Assembly: GCA_001465935.1 (NCBI GenBank)
Contig: LNKV01000084.1
Location: forward strand, 1-64,000
Source: Clarireedia homoeocarpa
Taxonomy: Eukaryota > Ascomycota > Leotiomycetes > Helotiales > Rutstroemiaceae
DNA length: 64,000 bases
Direction of reading: 5' to 3'
In this document: positions 22,076 to 31,910 of the stretch, in pieces
How the letters are laid out: the number at the start of each line of letters is the position of its first letter
Numbering within the stretch: the stretch's first letter is position 1
The notes under the pieces: generated by a model
What the model was told of the DNA's origin: nothing
Seen by the model: only the letters and a program-made list of their open reading frames with translations
Databases searched by the model: none
Translations under genes and position numbers: made by a program

Positions 22076-22160
22076 TACTTCGTATTTGGGATAAATAATT
22101 GTAGTCGCTCCACGACCTAAACTCCAGCCAATCAAGTAGCACGGGAGAGGTTATGCTTAG
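22076..22160. mobile_element. Y-family MITE fragment
   Basis: The half element ACTTCGTATTTGGGATAAATAATTG then CCAATCAAGTAGCA ends where X copy 3 begins, as if interrupted or replaced by it. Confidence 0.5.
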
Positions 22161-22167
22161 TATTGAT

Positions 22168-22373
22168 TACTTTAGTTGATGGCCGAATAAAACCAAACAC
22201 TGGGGTCCAGGAACCTTCTAGCACCTTGCTCAATACAGTAACATTCTGGGAAAATGTATAGCTTTTATGCTCCAAATCAATCTCGTTTTCTGGTATCTTA
22301 TACCCAAATAGTATTAAATACTAGAAATGATATAGGACCCAGTGTTTGGTTTTATTTGACCATCAACTAAAGC
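22168..22373. mobile_element. X-family MITE, copy 3 (~206 bp)
   Basis: The left TIR is TACTTTAGTTGATGGCCGAA...CCAAACACTGGGGTCC and the right TIR is GGACCCAGTGTTTGG...CATCAACTAAAG. This is the most regular X copy in the window. Confidence 0.75.
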
Positions 22374-22641
22374 ATCTATTCTAGATTTACTAATTGATTA
22401 TATATCTCGATTTACTAGCGTAGATACCATACCGGCGGAGGTATAGTGCCGACGGTGGCAACTGTATGATCTGACACCCAGCGAGAGAAATCGATCGAAT
22501 TAGATAATGCTGCAAGGTTACGAATAGAATTAATAATACTGGCATAATCACTTGATTGAAATCAACTGTTGAAATCAATTTTATTAACTTCATTGATTGA
22601 TTGATTGATTGTTCTTACGCTAAACTAGCTAAAGTTATGTA

Positions 22642-24864
22642 ATAGTGGGTAGCCCCACTAAAGACTCTCTTCATGCCAGCATGCGCTTTAGTGGGCGAAA
22701 GCGAATGACCATGCGCAAGCGAGCGACACAAAAAGTTCATGATTTTATTGGATTTACCACCTATTTTGATCGATTTTGATGTACTTTCTGTGTGGAATGT
22801 TTGATTTTTACTAATTTATGTTACATTTCTTCATCGATTTCAGGATCAACTACAAGAATAAAATCGCTATTCTCTCTGAACGAATCAAGGGCATCTGTCT
22901 GCTGCATATCATACCCCTCACTTCTCTCTTGCTCCCACTGCTCTTTAACCCTCTCAATCGCTGCTTCCTCTGCCGGATCCTTACGTGGATCAAGGATCTC
23001 AACTGTAAGCTCTTCAGGAACTGGCTGTTTCTCCTTAATAAGACGTAGAAGCTCCTTTCTACGGGCTGATTCGGCCTTACGGGCTGCAACTCCTCTGGTA
23101 TGGAGGTCATCCTTTAAGAGCTCAAGCTTCTTATTCAGCTGACCCCGTAGTTTCCGCTCTTGAGCAGCAGCCTCTGCTTCCCTTTTTGCACTCAATCTAG
23201 CTTGGGCTTCTGCTGCAGACAGTTGACCACCTGATTGAAGAGACTTCCTGTTTTGAGCTTTGGCTGCAACCCCTGCATTTACTTTATCCGTCATGATCCG
23301 AAGTGTTCTTTCACTCAGTTCGCCCTTATATAGTATCGAAGTAATCCCATCCATAGCATCTCTATATCGGGATCGACTAGGTGAACTTAAAAGGAAGGGG
23401 ACCTGCTCTTCCATTCGTTCAATACGATGAATACCTTCTGCATATGTAGTTGGAATGCGGGGCAAAAGGGGTAAATCGATATTGCAATCATCAGGTGTAT
23501 AATCGACTTGTGTAGGCTTAGCTTTCTGTACGAAGATCTCCATATTTAACTTGATTATATCCAGATTAGGTGGAAATATGCCTGCTTTAGAGAATGCATG
23601 CTTGACTGTTGTAGGCTTGAACGTCTTAGCTCGAATCGAAGGGAGGTCTCTTAGGAAGTGCTGTAGAGTATATTCGAAGTCTAGATTGTCATTTATCGAC
23701 TTGGTAATCATCTGTTGATGCCAGTACTTCCAGGTTCGAAATATACCTACATCGCATGGTTGCATAATATGGGTAAGATGTGGCAAAAATGACCATATTA
23801 CAACCCGATGCTTTTGTGCTAATAAGACGAATTCGCTCGTAGTATGACTAGTATTGCCATCGACTAGAAGAATCTTCCATGGTAGTATAGTTGGATCTTC
23901 TGGCATCACTTCTCTTCCAATATCCTTTATAAAATGCCGAAGCCATTGGACTGCAAGCTCGTTGTTCGTAAATCCAGACTCAGAAAGTGCAATATGATCA
24001 CCTTGATCTAGCTCTTGCCCATCATACCACATTACCATATGCCTCTTTCCCTCAACTATAACGAAGACAGGGTTGAAAGTGCCATCTGCACAGATACTCT
24101 CAATGCATGTCACCGACTTTCGATTCTCTGGGGACTCTTCGTAGTATTCGTGCATCTCGATCGGTACGATAACTTCACGGCCTGTCTGCACCTCTATTCG
24201 TACACCAGTTTCGTCCATATTATGCAAGTTCTCAGCTGTGATCTCGTACTTCTCCAAGCCCTTAACCCAGTCCTCAAACCATCTCTCAACCTTGTGTAGA
24301 TCTTGTGCTCCGATACGCTTATAGCTTATAGGTTTCGTCTTGACGATATGGATAAGTTGATGATTCTTAATAAACATCTGGAACCATCGTTTCGAAGGCG
24401 GCGGTTTCGGAGGTGATTCCATAGCTTTAAGTCGGCATATAGCAGCTAGGATCTGGGTACAAATAGGTGGTTGACGCTGCGCAACTTGATCTGTAATCCA
24501 GGCAATAAGGGTATCATCTTGGAGCTTCGAGAGTATACGATTCTGGCCTCCATGAGGGGTAATCGTATGCCGTCCTAGGCGTCTATGTCGGCCAAGAGTT
24601 GACGGGTTGATCTTCCAAATCCGGCATGCAACTGCTGTAGTCTCTTCAGGATATTGCATAAGAAAAGTTAATGCCTCCTGAAGGGGGTTGTCACAGAATG
24701 CCATACTGAAAATTCGTAATTCACATATAAATTCGGGCGGAAAAGTGAAAAATCTGTAAATTTTGGGGCATTTTTGCGTGCACTCGCTTGCGCATGGTCA
24801 TTCGCTTTCGCCCACTAAAGCGCATGTTGGCATGAAGAACGCTTTTATTGGGGCCACCCACTAT
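22642..24864 (-). mobile_element. Complete pogo/Fot1-family DNA transposon (2223 bp)
   Basis: The TIRs are about 82 bp, ATAGTGGGTAGCCCCACTAA at the left and the complement of ATAGTGGGTGGCCCCAATAA at the right, with the inner half (GCGCTTTAGTGGGCGAAAGC onwards) almost identical. TA duplications lie at 22640-22641 and 24865-24866. The single ORF (22821-24704) fills the interior. Long near-identical TIRs, a clean target duplication and an unbroken ORF together suggest recent, possibly autonomous transposition. Confidence 0.9.
22821..24704 (-). CDS. pogo/Fot1-type DDE transposase (627 aa), intact
   Basis: Cuts and pastes the element at TA sites. The N-terminus (residues ~1-110) is the helix-turn-helix pair (psq/Tc5-type): CRIWKINPSTLGRHRR, then the second domain ending ...SKRWFQMFIKNH. 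The DDE_1 catalytic core follows, with the aspartates at NMDETG (~D164), LLVDGNTSH (~D282) and QPCDVGIF (~D318). The C-terminus (~440-620) is Lys/Glu/Ala-rich and probably a coiled coil (AAEAQARLSAKREAEAAAQE). Start: the Met at 24704 sits just inside the TIR. There is no internal stop or frameshift, unlike the second transposase at 59.5-61.3 kb. Length is within the family's range (about 500-650 aa). Confidence 0.9.
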   Translation of the reverse strand: MAFCDNPLQEALTFLMQYPEETTAVACRIWKINPSTLGRHRRLGRHTITPHGGQNRILSKLQDDTLIAWITDQVAQRQPPICTQILAAICRLKAMESPPKPPPSKRWFQMFIKNHQLIHIVKTKPISYKRIGAQDLHKVERWFEDWVKGLEKYEITAENLHNMDETGVRIEVQTGREVIVPIEMHEYYEESPENRKSVTCIESICADGTFNPVFVIVEGKRHMVMWYDGQELDQGDHIALSESGFTNNELAVQWLRHFIKDIGREVMPEDPTILPWKILLVDGNTSHTTSEFVLLAQKHRVVIWSFLPHLTHIMQPCDVGIFRTWKYWHQQMITKSINDNLDFEYTLQHFLRDLPSIRAKTFKPTTVKHAFSKAGIFPPNLDIIKLNMEIFVQKAKPTQVDYTPDDCNIDLPLLPRIPTTYAEGIHRIERMEEQVPFLLSSPSRSRYRDAMDGITSILYKGELSERTLRIMTDKVNAGVAAKAQNRKSLQSGGQLSAAEAQARLSAKREAEAAAQERKLRGQLNKKLELLKDDLHTRGVAARKAESARRKELLRLIKEKQPVPEELTVEILDPRKDPAEEAAIERVKEQWEQERSEGYDMQQTDALDSFRENSDFILVVDPEIDEEM

Positions 24865-24986
24865 TAGAACTCCTATAATCCTAGGTAGGAAACCATGGCC
24901 TAGGCCTGGAAGAAAACCTGCCCTAATATTCAAATGAAACTCTTATTTACACGCTGCCTTCAAATTCTCACCGGTTTCGTACGAGA

Positions 24987-25991
24987 CTATTCGTACAAGA
25001 GAGAATTGGCAACTTGAAACTGCCTTAGTCTTCCTGACTGGATCATCCACCTACTAGCTATACCTGCCCCCTCCGGGGTATCGAGAAGTCGTACAAAGTC
25101 GGCTCTCTCTCCTAATTCCGTACGGCGTTCCCTTTCCCTCGGGTAGTAGAGCAATACATGTCTCGGGGTTTCTAGTGCTTGCCCACACTCGCATATACCG
25201 GAGTCCCAATCCGGGACTTTGTCTTTGTGTAGGAAGTGTGCAAGCGCTGTGCGGCCCGTTCTCATATGAATTAGTACTGTGCTCTCTGCTTTACGAAGCT
25301 TCGAGTGTAGCTTGAGGATCCCCTTGTCCGATGGTCGATGGATCTGGTCCCATTCCGTTCGAGGTATCGCCTGCCATCTGTTTGTCCAGGTCTGTAAGAT
25401 CTTCTTCACTTCTGGGGTGTCCTCCCCTAGTTCCATATCTCTATCTAAGGTCAATTCCGCCCGACGCTGACCCTGTGGCTGAGTAGTCCTTGGTTTTCGG
25501 AGCTTAAGCCTCCGTGCGATTGCTTGGCACGCCTTCTGGATCTGGTCGTAAGTTGGGGAGGCCTGGAGCCTCCGCTGGAAGGCTGCGATCCTGCTATCTA
25601 GGTATTGATTGATGGGAGGGGTGAAAGTCTCTGTCTCTAAGGCCAGAATTGGCGTTGCTCTGTATGCCCCTGCGATCGTACGGAGGCATTTGTTCTGGAC
25701 TGTGCGAAGCTTAGCTGCAACCCCTTTTGCTTTTCCTTTAGTAGGAGAGCGCCACGATGCTGCCCCGTAGGCTAGCATCGGCCGGACTACGGATGAGTAT
25801 ATCTGTCGGGACCGTGCAAAGGACGCTCCCCATGTTTACGCTGTGAGCCTTGTAAGGGCCCCGATTTGTGATGCTGCCTTTCGTGTGACTTTGCGTGCGT
25901 GGGCGCACCATGTTAGCTTGGTATCTAGCCATACACCTAGAATCCTGACTTCCCCCGATGGTTCCTTTCGTACAGAGCCGAAATTGACTCC
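24987..25991 (-). pseudogene. 5'-truncated Tad-like LINE ORF2 (C-terminal part)
   Basis: The readable minus frame begins near 25991, passes ILGVWLDTKLTWCAHARKV, hits TAA at 25836-25838, and continues through RPMLAYGAASWRS and AAKLRTVQNKCLRTIAGAYR to LANSLLYE-like VANSLLYE and a stop at 24987. It is the post-catalytic part of a fungal non-LTR reverse transcriptase. The FADD catalytic core and endonuclease are missing. The C-terminal zinc motif CECGQALETPRHVLLYYPRE has Tyr in place of the usual last Cys (TGC to TAC would do it). The truncation point at ~25991 coincides with the left end of hairpin-pair element B. The element is dead. Confidence 0.8.
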
Positions 25992-26118
25992 CTAACACTA
26001 TTCTTCTGGAATTACACCGTAGTTCCGTTTTTTTTGTATGCGAAATTTAAGGTGTGGTCCGTCCGGGGGTGAAATGGAATTACACTGTAGTTCCGTTAAC
26101 CCCAACCATTAGGGTTAG
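25990..26118 (+). repeat. Hairpin-pair element, copy B
   Basis: CCTAACACTATTCTTC, hairpin 1 at 26008-26026 (GGAATTAC/GTAGTTCC), T run, core GGTGTGGTCCGTCCGGGG, hairpin 2 at 26076-26094, then TTAGGGTTAG. The stem sequence differs from copy A but still pairs. Confidence 0.75.
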
Positions 26119-26129
26119 CGTTTTCCCCT

Positions 26130-26250
26130 CGTAAATGAGCCATAGGCGCATAGCGTTAAGAGTGATCTGACCGCAAGGGCATCGATCTGAGAGTGGTCCG
26201 TGGTAAACAGATTTAGCGGTCATTTCCAAGAGACTCTCTCTGGAGGCTCC
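26130..26250 (+). repeat. Arm 1 of a 120-bp inverted repeat
   Basis: The complement of this stretch contains TAAATCTGTTTACCACGGAC and AGATCACTCTTA, matching 28905-29030 in order and spacing. The two arms face each other across 2.7 kb. Confidence 0.7.
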
Positions 26251-26588
26251 AGAGCAGAGCATTATGCGAAAGATATTTGTGACCGACTCCCTATAGCAGT
26301 TACATACGAGGTGCAGGATAGAAATGGGATCCACAAGCAGGGAGGCGAACCCCTAGAGCGGAAATTCCCCCCTGTAAGTAGTCGAGCAGGATTCGGTCAG
26401 AATTCGAAATTGTGACCGACCCTCTGTAGCAATACTACTCCTGAGAGCTGGGTAGCATCACTCTTGGGGTTCACCTGTATCGCTCTCGCTCTCTCTCGCG
26501 ATGCCTTCGTAGCTTACCACTCGTTCAATCATTACACAGCTTTAAGCTTATAATACAACCTGAGGACTTGTTACGACAACCATCAACA

Positions 26589-27092
26589 ATGTCAACGAAC
26601 AAAGTTTTGAACATGATCGAGAGGGTCGCGTCTATTGCGTTGCCCGATAGTGTTGTGAACAGATACAAATCCATTCGGATGCAGCCGTCTACATTCTGGT
26701 CCTCCGCTGGAATCCAGCTTGATCCTATTAAGACAAATGAACAGATGAAGGCCTTGTTTTCCACGATATATCTGGGTGCCAGTAACCTTATAGATAGAGA
26801 CGACCAGTGGGGAAAGATTGCTCGGAGATTCTTTTCACTCTTCTTTCGTGATCTGGTAAATTTCTCAAAACCCATTTCGGAACACCTGGTCGATCTTCTT
26901 TCCTCCTCCTCTTCAATACAGGATGACAAAGTGATCATAGAGACTAATATCCGGCGTTGGGTTAAATCCGGACATCGTCACTCCAGATTCTCAGAATCAT
27001 TGGGTGGACTTGGCAAAGGAGCTGGACAGTATGCCAAGTGGGGCTCGTCACCGGCCTGGCACAATACAGTTTATGGCGATCGAGGTTCTTGA
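26589..27092 (+). CDS. Hypothetical protein (167 aa)
   Basis: The start chosen is the Met at 26589 (MSTNKVLNMIERVASIALP). The longer frame from 26568 adds only a short leader. The protein is soluble and mixed alpha-helical (MIERVASIALPDSVVNRYKS, WGKIARRFFSLFFRDLVNF), and residues ~110-125 are Ser/Asp-rich. The C-terminus turns Gly/Ser-rich and may read through an unspliced intron or into unrelated sequence. No family is recognised. It lies inside the inverted-repeat-bounded segment with the AT-rich gene at 27538, in the same orientation. Confidence 0.4.
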   Translation: MSTNKVLNMIERVASIALPDSVVNRYKSIRMQPSTFWSSAGIQLDPIKTNEQMKALFSTIYLGASNLIDRDDQWGKIARRFFSLFFRDLVNFSKPISEHLVDLLSSSSSIQDDKVIIETNIRRWVKSGHRHSRFSESLGGLGKGAGQYAKWGSSPAWHNTVYGDRGS

Positions 27093-27537
27093 AGGCAAGG
27101 GTTACACATATCGGCACGATCTCCAGTCATGGAGTTCGAATCCTGGGGTCTATCTCCGTTTTTGCGAATGCTGACTTTAATATTCTTCCCAGGCAAGAGG
27201 CGTAACAAAATGTAGAAATGCAAAAGTGCAAAAGTGCAGTATTATGCGATGTGCAACAAAATATCGAACAATTCCAATATCATATCATCAACCTGTGTAT
27301 ATGTCTTGCCTAGCTATCAATACCAATCAAATGCAATTCCTCAAATTAGTTGATAAAGTTAAGGAATAAAGTTAGGTCAGCATTACGATTGTTCCCAAAT
27401 AACCATAAATTAGTTTAACATCAACACTTAAATGTAAAGTTATCCAGCTGTTTGAGATAATTCACTTCTGTATCAGTTTATTTAAGCGATTCATTATTCA
27501 GAGTATTATAGAATTTCTATTTAAATTAATTGTCATT

Positions 27538-28866
27538 ATGGAAAACAAAACAGACTTACCTGTCAAAATCTCCAATGTTTGTCCATTTTTTGGTTCTTTA
27601 TTAGTAACAGATGGGTAAGAGATTCAACTGAATATTGACTTTGAACAAGTTTTAACTTCATTCAGGCATTTCGTTGTTTTCTATTCTGGCAGTAACAATA
27701 CTATTACTCTTTTACATCTTGATACCTTTCATATCAATCTATTGTCAGGTGTTAAAGTTGGGCCTAGATTCATCGAGCGTATCGGAGATGCAGCTATTGC
27801 TTCAGATACCTTGATAATAGGATCTTGTCCATGGAGCAACATTAAACCATCTATAACCTACTACAAGATCAATATTGCACTTCAGACAATCACAAAGGAA
27901 GAAAATGGCCCAATAATCCCAGAATGTTATTCTTCCTGGTATATATCTGCATTGAAATTGGAAAACGACTATTTGATGGTTTCTATGAATTATATCAAAA
28001 TGGATACCAAACCATTCGATGCTGTAATCCTACTCTGGAAGAAACAGAAGTTACATAGTGAGCCCTGGAAAGTTTTAAAGTCTAAGGCTGAGTCCCTTAG
28101 TGGAACTCCAAAGTTATATAAAGATATGTATTCAGATACTGGCTCTATTATAGCTTTGGAACAAAGTGGAAAGATTTTCTGTTGGAAGGAAGTTGAAACT
28201 CTTGATGATTCAGAACAGGAAGAGGTGGTTGATATTTCGATACAATATCCGAGAGAATATCTAGCCAATCTTGGTTCATTAACAGTATGTCGAAAACGAC
28301 AATATGCTGATACATTAAGAATGTGTGCTGGACAGATAGTGATATGGGATTTCTTCTGGTCCAACAATATCTTGATTATGACGGACCCAAAAACTCCATT
28401 ACAGCGAGATCCAAGTTCAACCGAAGAATATATAGATCCAGACTATATGGTAAGAATCGACCCTGCATGTCAATTCAAGGCTATTATTATTATAACGAAT
28501 GGGTCGACGAAAATTAGGTTACGTCGAATGCTCGAGAAGCATGATGTGCTAAGCCCCACCAATGATATTGATATTCCAGTCTTCGATACTATAAAGGCTG
28601 GATTGGGGATTTTCAAAGATGCTTTTCTACATAGACAACTTACAGGATCTGATATAGGTGCATTATATATTATTTATATTGCCTCTGATGGATTCTATAA
28701 GCAGAAGATACTAGCAAGCTCTCTACAACCAGCAGATATAGCATATCCGGTTACTCGATATATTGCCTATTATTGGGGACCATATCAAGATAAGTGTAAA
28801 ACAGAGAGTTTCTCAACAGATAAGTATACAAATTCACGAGCCATGGAAAAAGCGAAAAGTGGCTAG
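27538..28866 (+). CDS. AT-rich two-exon gene, beta-propeller-like protein (425 aa)
   Basis: Join(27538..27614, 27666..28866), 1278 nt. Exon 1 starts at ATG 27538 (MENKTDLPVKISN). The 51-nt intron has GTAAGA...TTCAG, and the junction restores GGG and an unbroken frame. Strands such as LLVTDGHFVVFYSGSNNTIT, TLIIGSCPW, DYLMVSMNY, DTGSIIALEQSGKIFCWKEV and QIVIWDFFWSN recur at propeller-blade spacing, so a WD40-like or other beta-propeller fold is my guess. It ends TNSRAMEKAKSG. There is no signal peptide. Codon use is strongly A/T-ending compared with neighbours, pointing to transfer or a different mutational history. It sits between the inverted repeat arms at 26130 and 28905. Function is unknown. 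Confidence 0.6.
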
Positions 28867-28904
28867 CCTACCACTGATAAGCCTCCAGAGAGAGCCTAAC
28901 ACTA

Positions 28905-29030
28905 TTCTTCCTCTAGAGAGAGCCTTCTGGAAGTAACCGTTAAATCTGTTTACCACGGACCACTGTTGGATCTGTGCTCTCGTGGTAAGATCACTCTTAG
29001 CTCTCTATGGGTCTATGGTTCATATACGCC
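28905..29030 (-). repeat. Arm 2 of a 120-bp inverted repeat
   Basis: Carries TAAATCTGTTTACCACGGAC, then AGATCACTCTTA, in inverted orientation to arm 1. Just outside, CCAGAGAGAGCC and CTAGAGAGAGCC flank an 18-bp CCTAACACTATTCTTCCT insert, like a 12-bp target duplication around a footprint. Confidence 0.7.
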
Positions 29031-29223
29031 GTAATTTCAGTCTGTGCACTTATCTAATTTTAAAGTCGGAAGGGAATGTGTTGACACGCAGAATGCGATA
29101 CAAACGCATTATGTACTCCGTGTTCTATTAAGATACCTGTTAATTTCTGCTTGGTTTAGCTCTCCTCTGTCTTCCTAGATTATCATAATAAAAATTAGAC
29201 AATTTTAAAGAATTACAGTCACA

Positions 29224-29905
29224 ATGTCTCCCTTATCTTCTACACAGCTTCCTCTACATTGCCCGATTATCAAATATGCATATGCTGGCCATCGCATACT
29301 ATACTGTAAAAGCTGCAGCTCGATCGTGTTTCCGACAACCTTACGGCGACATTTAGGCGATATGCGCCCTGACCATCTCAGTCCTGGTCCGACAGCAAAT
29401 TGCTAGTTTCTATGAAGCGGACATGGATGACCTTGTCTCCAAGGATACCCATGCGGCTTTACCTCTCCCGCAAGATGATTTACCTCCCTTGCCCTTTCTC
29501 CCAACATACAGCGGGTTCGCTTGTGGCTATATAGACAGCTGTCGGTTCTTAACTAGGAGCTATAAGATGATCCGGTGCCACTTGAATGAAGAGCATGGAA
29601 TATATCGAGCCGATTGTCCGTCTCATATCCGCCACGTTCACCTCCAGAGCTGGTATCCAACGACACACGCTCAGTACTGGACCGTGCGAAGCCAAGAGGG
29701 AGAGGAGGAGGCAGCACGGAAGGAATGGCTTGATAATGTAACGGCGCGCATGGGCTAGAGCAAGGGCACCAGGAAGCACACAAGGACAGGATTCGGGGAC
29801 AAGTCAAGAGATGAGATTTATAGCTAGAATTCAAGAGTTAAGGACAAGGAACAAGAAGTTGCGTGAGGAGCCAGATACCACTGGGCAAATCGGGCCCTTC
29901 TTATA
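29224..29905 (+). pseudogene. Zinc-finger-like fungal protein, frameshifted
   Basis: Three consecutive frames give one plausible protein. The first is 29224-29403 (MSPLSSTQLPLHC..., with LYCKSCSSIVFPTTLRRHL). The second starts at about 29397 (QQIASFYEADMDDLVSKDT, then CGYIDSCRFLTRSYKMIRCHLNEEHG, quoted here in pieces: CGYIDSC and MIRCHLNEEHG). The third starts at about 29745 (IARIQELRTRNKKLREEPD, stop near 29905). The two Cys/His sites have the C-x2-C...H and C-x4-5-C...H-x3-4-H look of the fungal DUF3505/C2H2-like family often found with repeats. At least two frameshifts separate the parts, so it is broken unless unusual introns are used. Family naming is tentative. Confidence 0.5.
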
Positions 29906-30126
29906 GATGTTCTCAGGCGTTGTTCACATGATTGATCACCTCGGCACTACTACGTGGCTCAAGTACCCCTGGGTTACTACGTGGCCGTATCAGTGCCGTG
30001 ACAGGGTTCCATCCATGCGTCAAAAAGAAGGGGGCTTACACCTGTCGACTTCGCGTTTCGTCCACAGATCGCTGCTACCGCGATCGGCAGCCACTCGAGC
30101 CAGTCATTCTGGGAATGATTTACATA

Positions 30127-30573
30127 TTACCTTAAGAACGCTTCGATTACTTGATTTGCTCGTTCGGTGCTCCCATCAGTTTCAGGGGAGAATGCTGTTG
30201 ATAATCTTCGCTTGATACTCAGCAGAGTACATATACATTGCCATAAAGCCCCTGTGAACTGGGTTCCGCGATCCGTTACAATTGCTCTGGGGAGGAAATG
30301 ATATGGGTAGTAGCGTCGTATAAACCACTTCGCTAATGTCTCCGCTTCGAGGTTAGGTAGCCCATCGGCGATCACCCCTTTGCTCAAGCGGTCGGTCACT
30401 ACAATCATATTCTTACAGCCATCACTTTCTGGGAGGTTTGTAATGAAGTCCATAGAGATCTCTGTCCATACTCGTTCCGGAATCGGGAGAGGCTTTAGCA
30501 ACCCTTGCCGGCGTGATCTCCATGCTTTATTCCTTTTACAACCATCACATGCGTTCATAAATTGACGTCTAGT
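30127..30573 (-). pseudogene. Ty3/gypsy integrase fragment
   Basis: The minus frame reads MNACDGCKRNKAW (end of the HHCC zinc site) and then the rve core: MDFITNLP (first Asp), IVTDRGTQFTG (second Asp) and GSTERANQ (catalytic Glu). So the DDE triad of a retroviral-type integrase is present, but only about 145 codons remain, and both the upstream RT/RNase H and the downstream chromodomain-type end are missing. It stops at 30127 (IEAFLR). This is a relic of a gypsy retrotransposon and not functional alone. Confidence 0.8.
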
Positions 30574-30949
30574 TTAACGTGGAAGCCGATACTAGGGCGT
30601 GGTTTAACGTCGAGTCTGCAAGCAGGGAATCGGGCGGGTTCTGTCTCGTACAATAAATAAATGATTGTAGTATCGCGATAATAACTAAGTAATGGAATTA
30701 CTATTTGAGTTGAGCACGAAGCTCCATATACCAAGGAAATACATTCTGCTTATACTTTGGTAGTCGGCGTAACAGTTATGCTAAACAGTTACGGTAAGCT
30801 TTCGAGAAATTTCTATACAAACGAGGGATGTTTTTATCCACAAATAGGCCTTTCAGCCAATGATACAAAAATTTAGGCCCGTGAAGCTATTCAGACTTCC
30901 TGTTGTGATCTACCTTGGCGTAACTGTTAGGCCTATGACGAAGTATATC
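30574..30949. other. Intergenic
   Basis: No gene seen. Only scattered GGCGTAACAGTTA/GGCGTAACTGTTA motifs at about 30765 and 30917. Confidence 0.35.
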
Positions 30950-31095
30950 AGGGCAAGGGCGGCGGTCTATAACCTGAGGCTACCAATGATGACAAAGGGA
31001 CAATTAACAGGAATCATTCTAGTGCTGACGAAGTGTGGCTTGTATAAAACTCAAGAGAGTGTACAAAGAGGACACCGAAATCAAAGTCTACTGTA
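30950..31095 (+). repeat. 150-bp interspersed repeat, copy 3
   Basis: Best match to copy 1 (15765): GGGCGGC, AACCTGAGGCTACCAATGAT, TAGTGCTGACGAAGTGTGGC, GAGTGTACAAAGAGGACACC. An MITE of the ACGTCCCTC family lies 55 bp downstream. Copy 1 has one just upstream. Confidence 0.6.
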
Positions 31096-31150
31096 TCATT
31101 ATTTGAACTATCTAAATATGAAACGAGGGGATATTCAGATTAGTATAATA

Positions 31151-31390
31151 ACGTCCCTCCCTACGTAGCGAGACTTCCTGTGTGCCGAGACCGACCAATA
31201 AAATCGCAAGGATTTCTGACTTCTCCGTAATATCTCTTTTAAACCAACAACAATAAAAAGTACTCATATTTAGAGTTAGTAATATGTTCGTTACACTATT
31301 CCTCCTAATATAGCGATCTGTTGATCTCGAAATTCATCCAATTTCATTGGTTTGTCTCGGCATACAGGGAGTCTCGCTACGCAGGGAGGA
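31151..31390. mobile_element. ACGTCCCTC-family MITE, copy 3 (right end nibbled)
   Basis: The left end is ACGTCCCTCCCTACGTAGCG after TA. The right end reads CGCTACGCAGGGAGGA and lacks the final GACGT. The interior is like copies 2 and 4. Confidence 0.75.
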
Positions 31391-31910
31391 TAAGAAATAC
31401 TAAGCAGCTTTTATGTAAGTTATGCATATATTATGTATGGGTAACCCATTGGGTAATGAGTGGGTAACGTGATTTATATAACCCATGGGTATTCCAACCC
31501 GGTGGGTAGGTTCGCAGCCTAGTATCGAGCATGGTTGCTTGGATTACTCAGGGTTATTGTCCAGAAGGTTACACGTTTGTCGTTTGTAGGAAGAACAGGA
31601 GGGCTTGAGGCGACAAATGATCTATCACTTCTCTGCTACAGATGGTCTATTATTCATTGCGGACAACTACATATACAGCCTTCGTATCAAGCAGGTGATT
31701 ACGACCCCTGTATTTTTGCTACTGGTTGATGTAGAAAGTACAAACTCTCTCTGATATAGTCAACGCTCTTCCTCCTTTAACTCACACACTTAATTGCTCA
31801 TCTACTTTTCAATTTCTCCAGCAGCAGCCACAAGCCTACAACAAGTTCTCCCTAAACACCTCACCTTAATCAGTTGTTCACAAGGAGCTGAACTTATCTC
31901 CTTCTACACA
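31391..31910. other. Intergenic / 5' region of the IFI6-like gene
   Basis: A short tandem motif GGGTAACC/GGGTAAT (31438-31510) lies near the left. The C/T-rich stretch at 31765-31905 just before the ATG looks like a fungal 5' leader. Confidence 0.4.

Noticed and set aside
27125..27150. tRNA-like GAGTTCGAATCCTGGG
   Set aside because: The T-stem does not pair and no A-box is found upstream.
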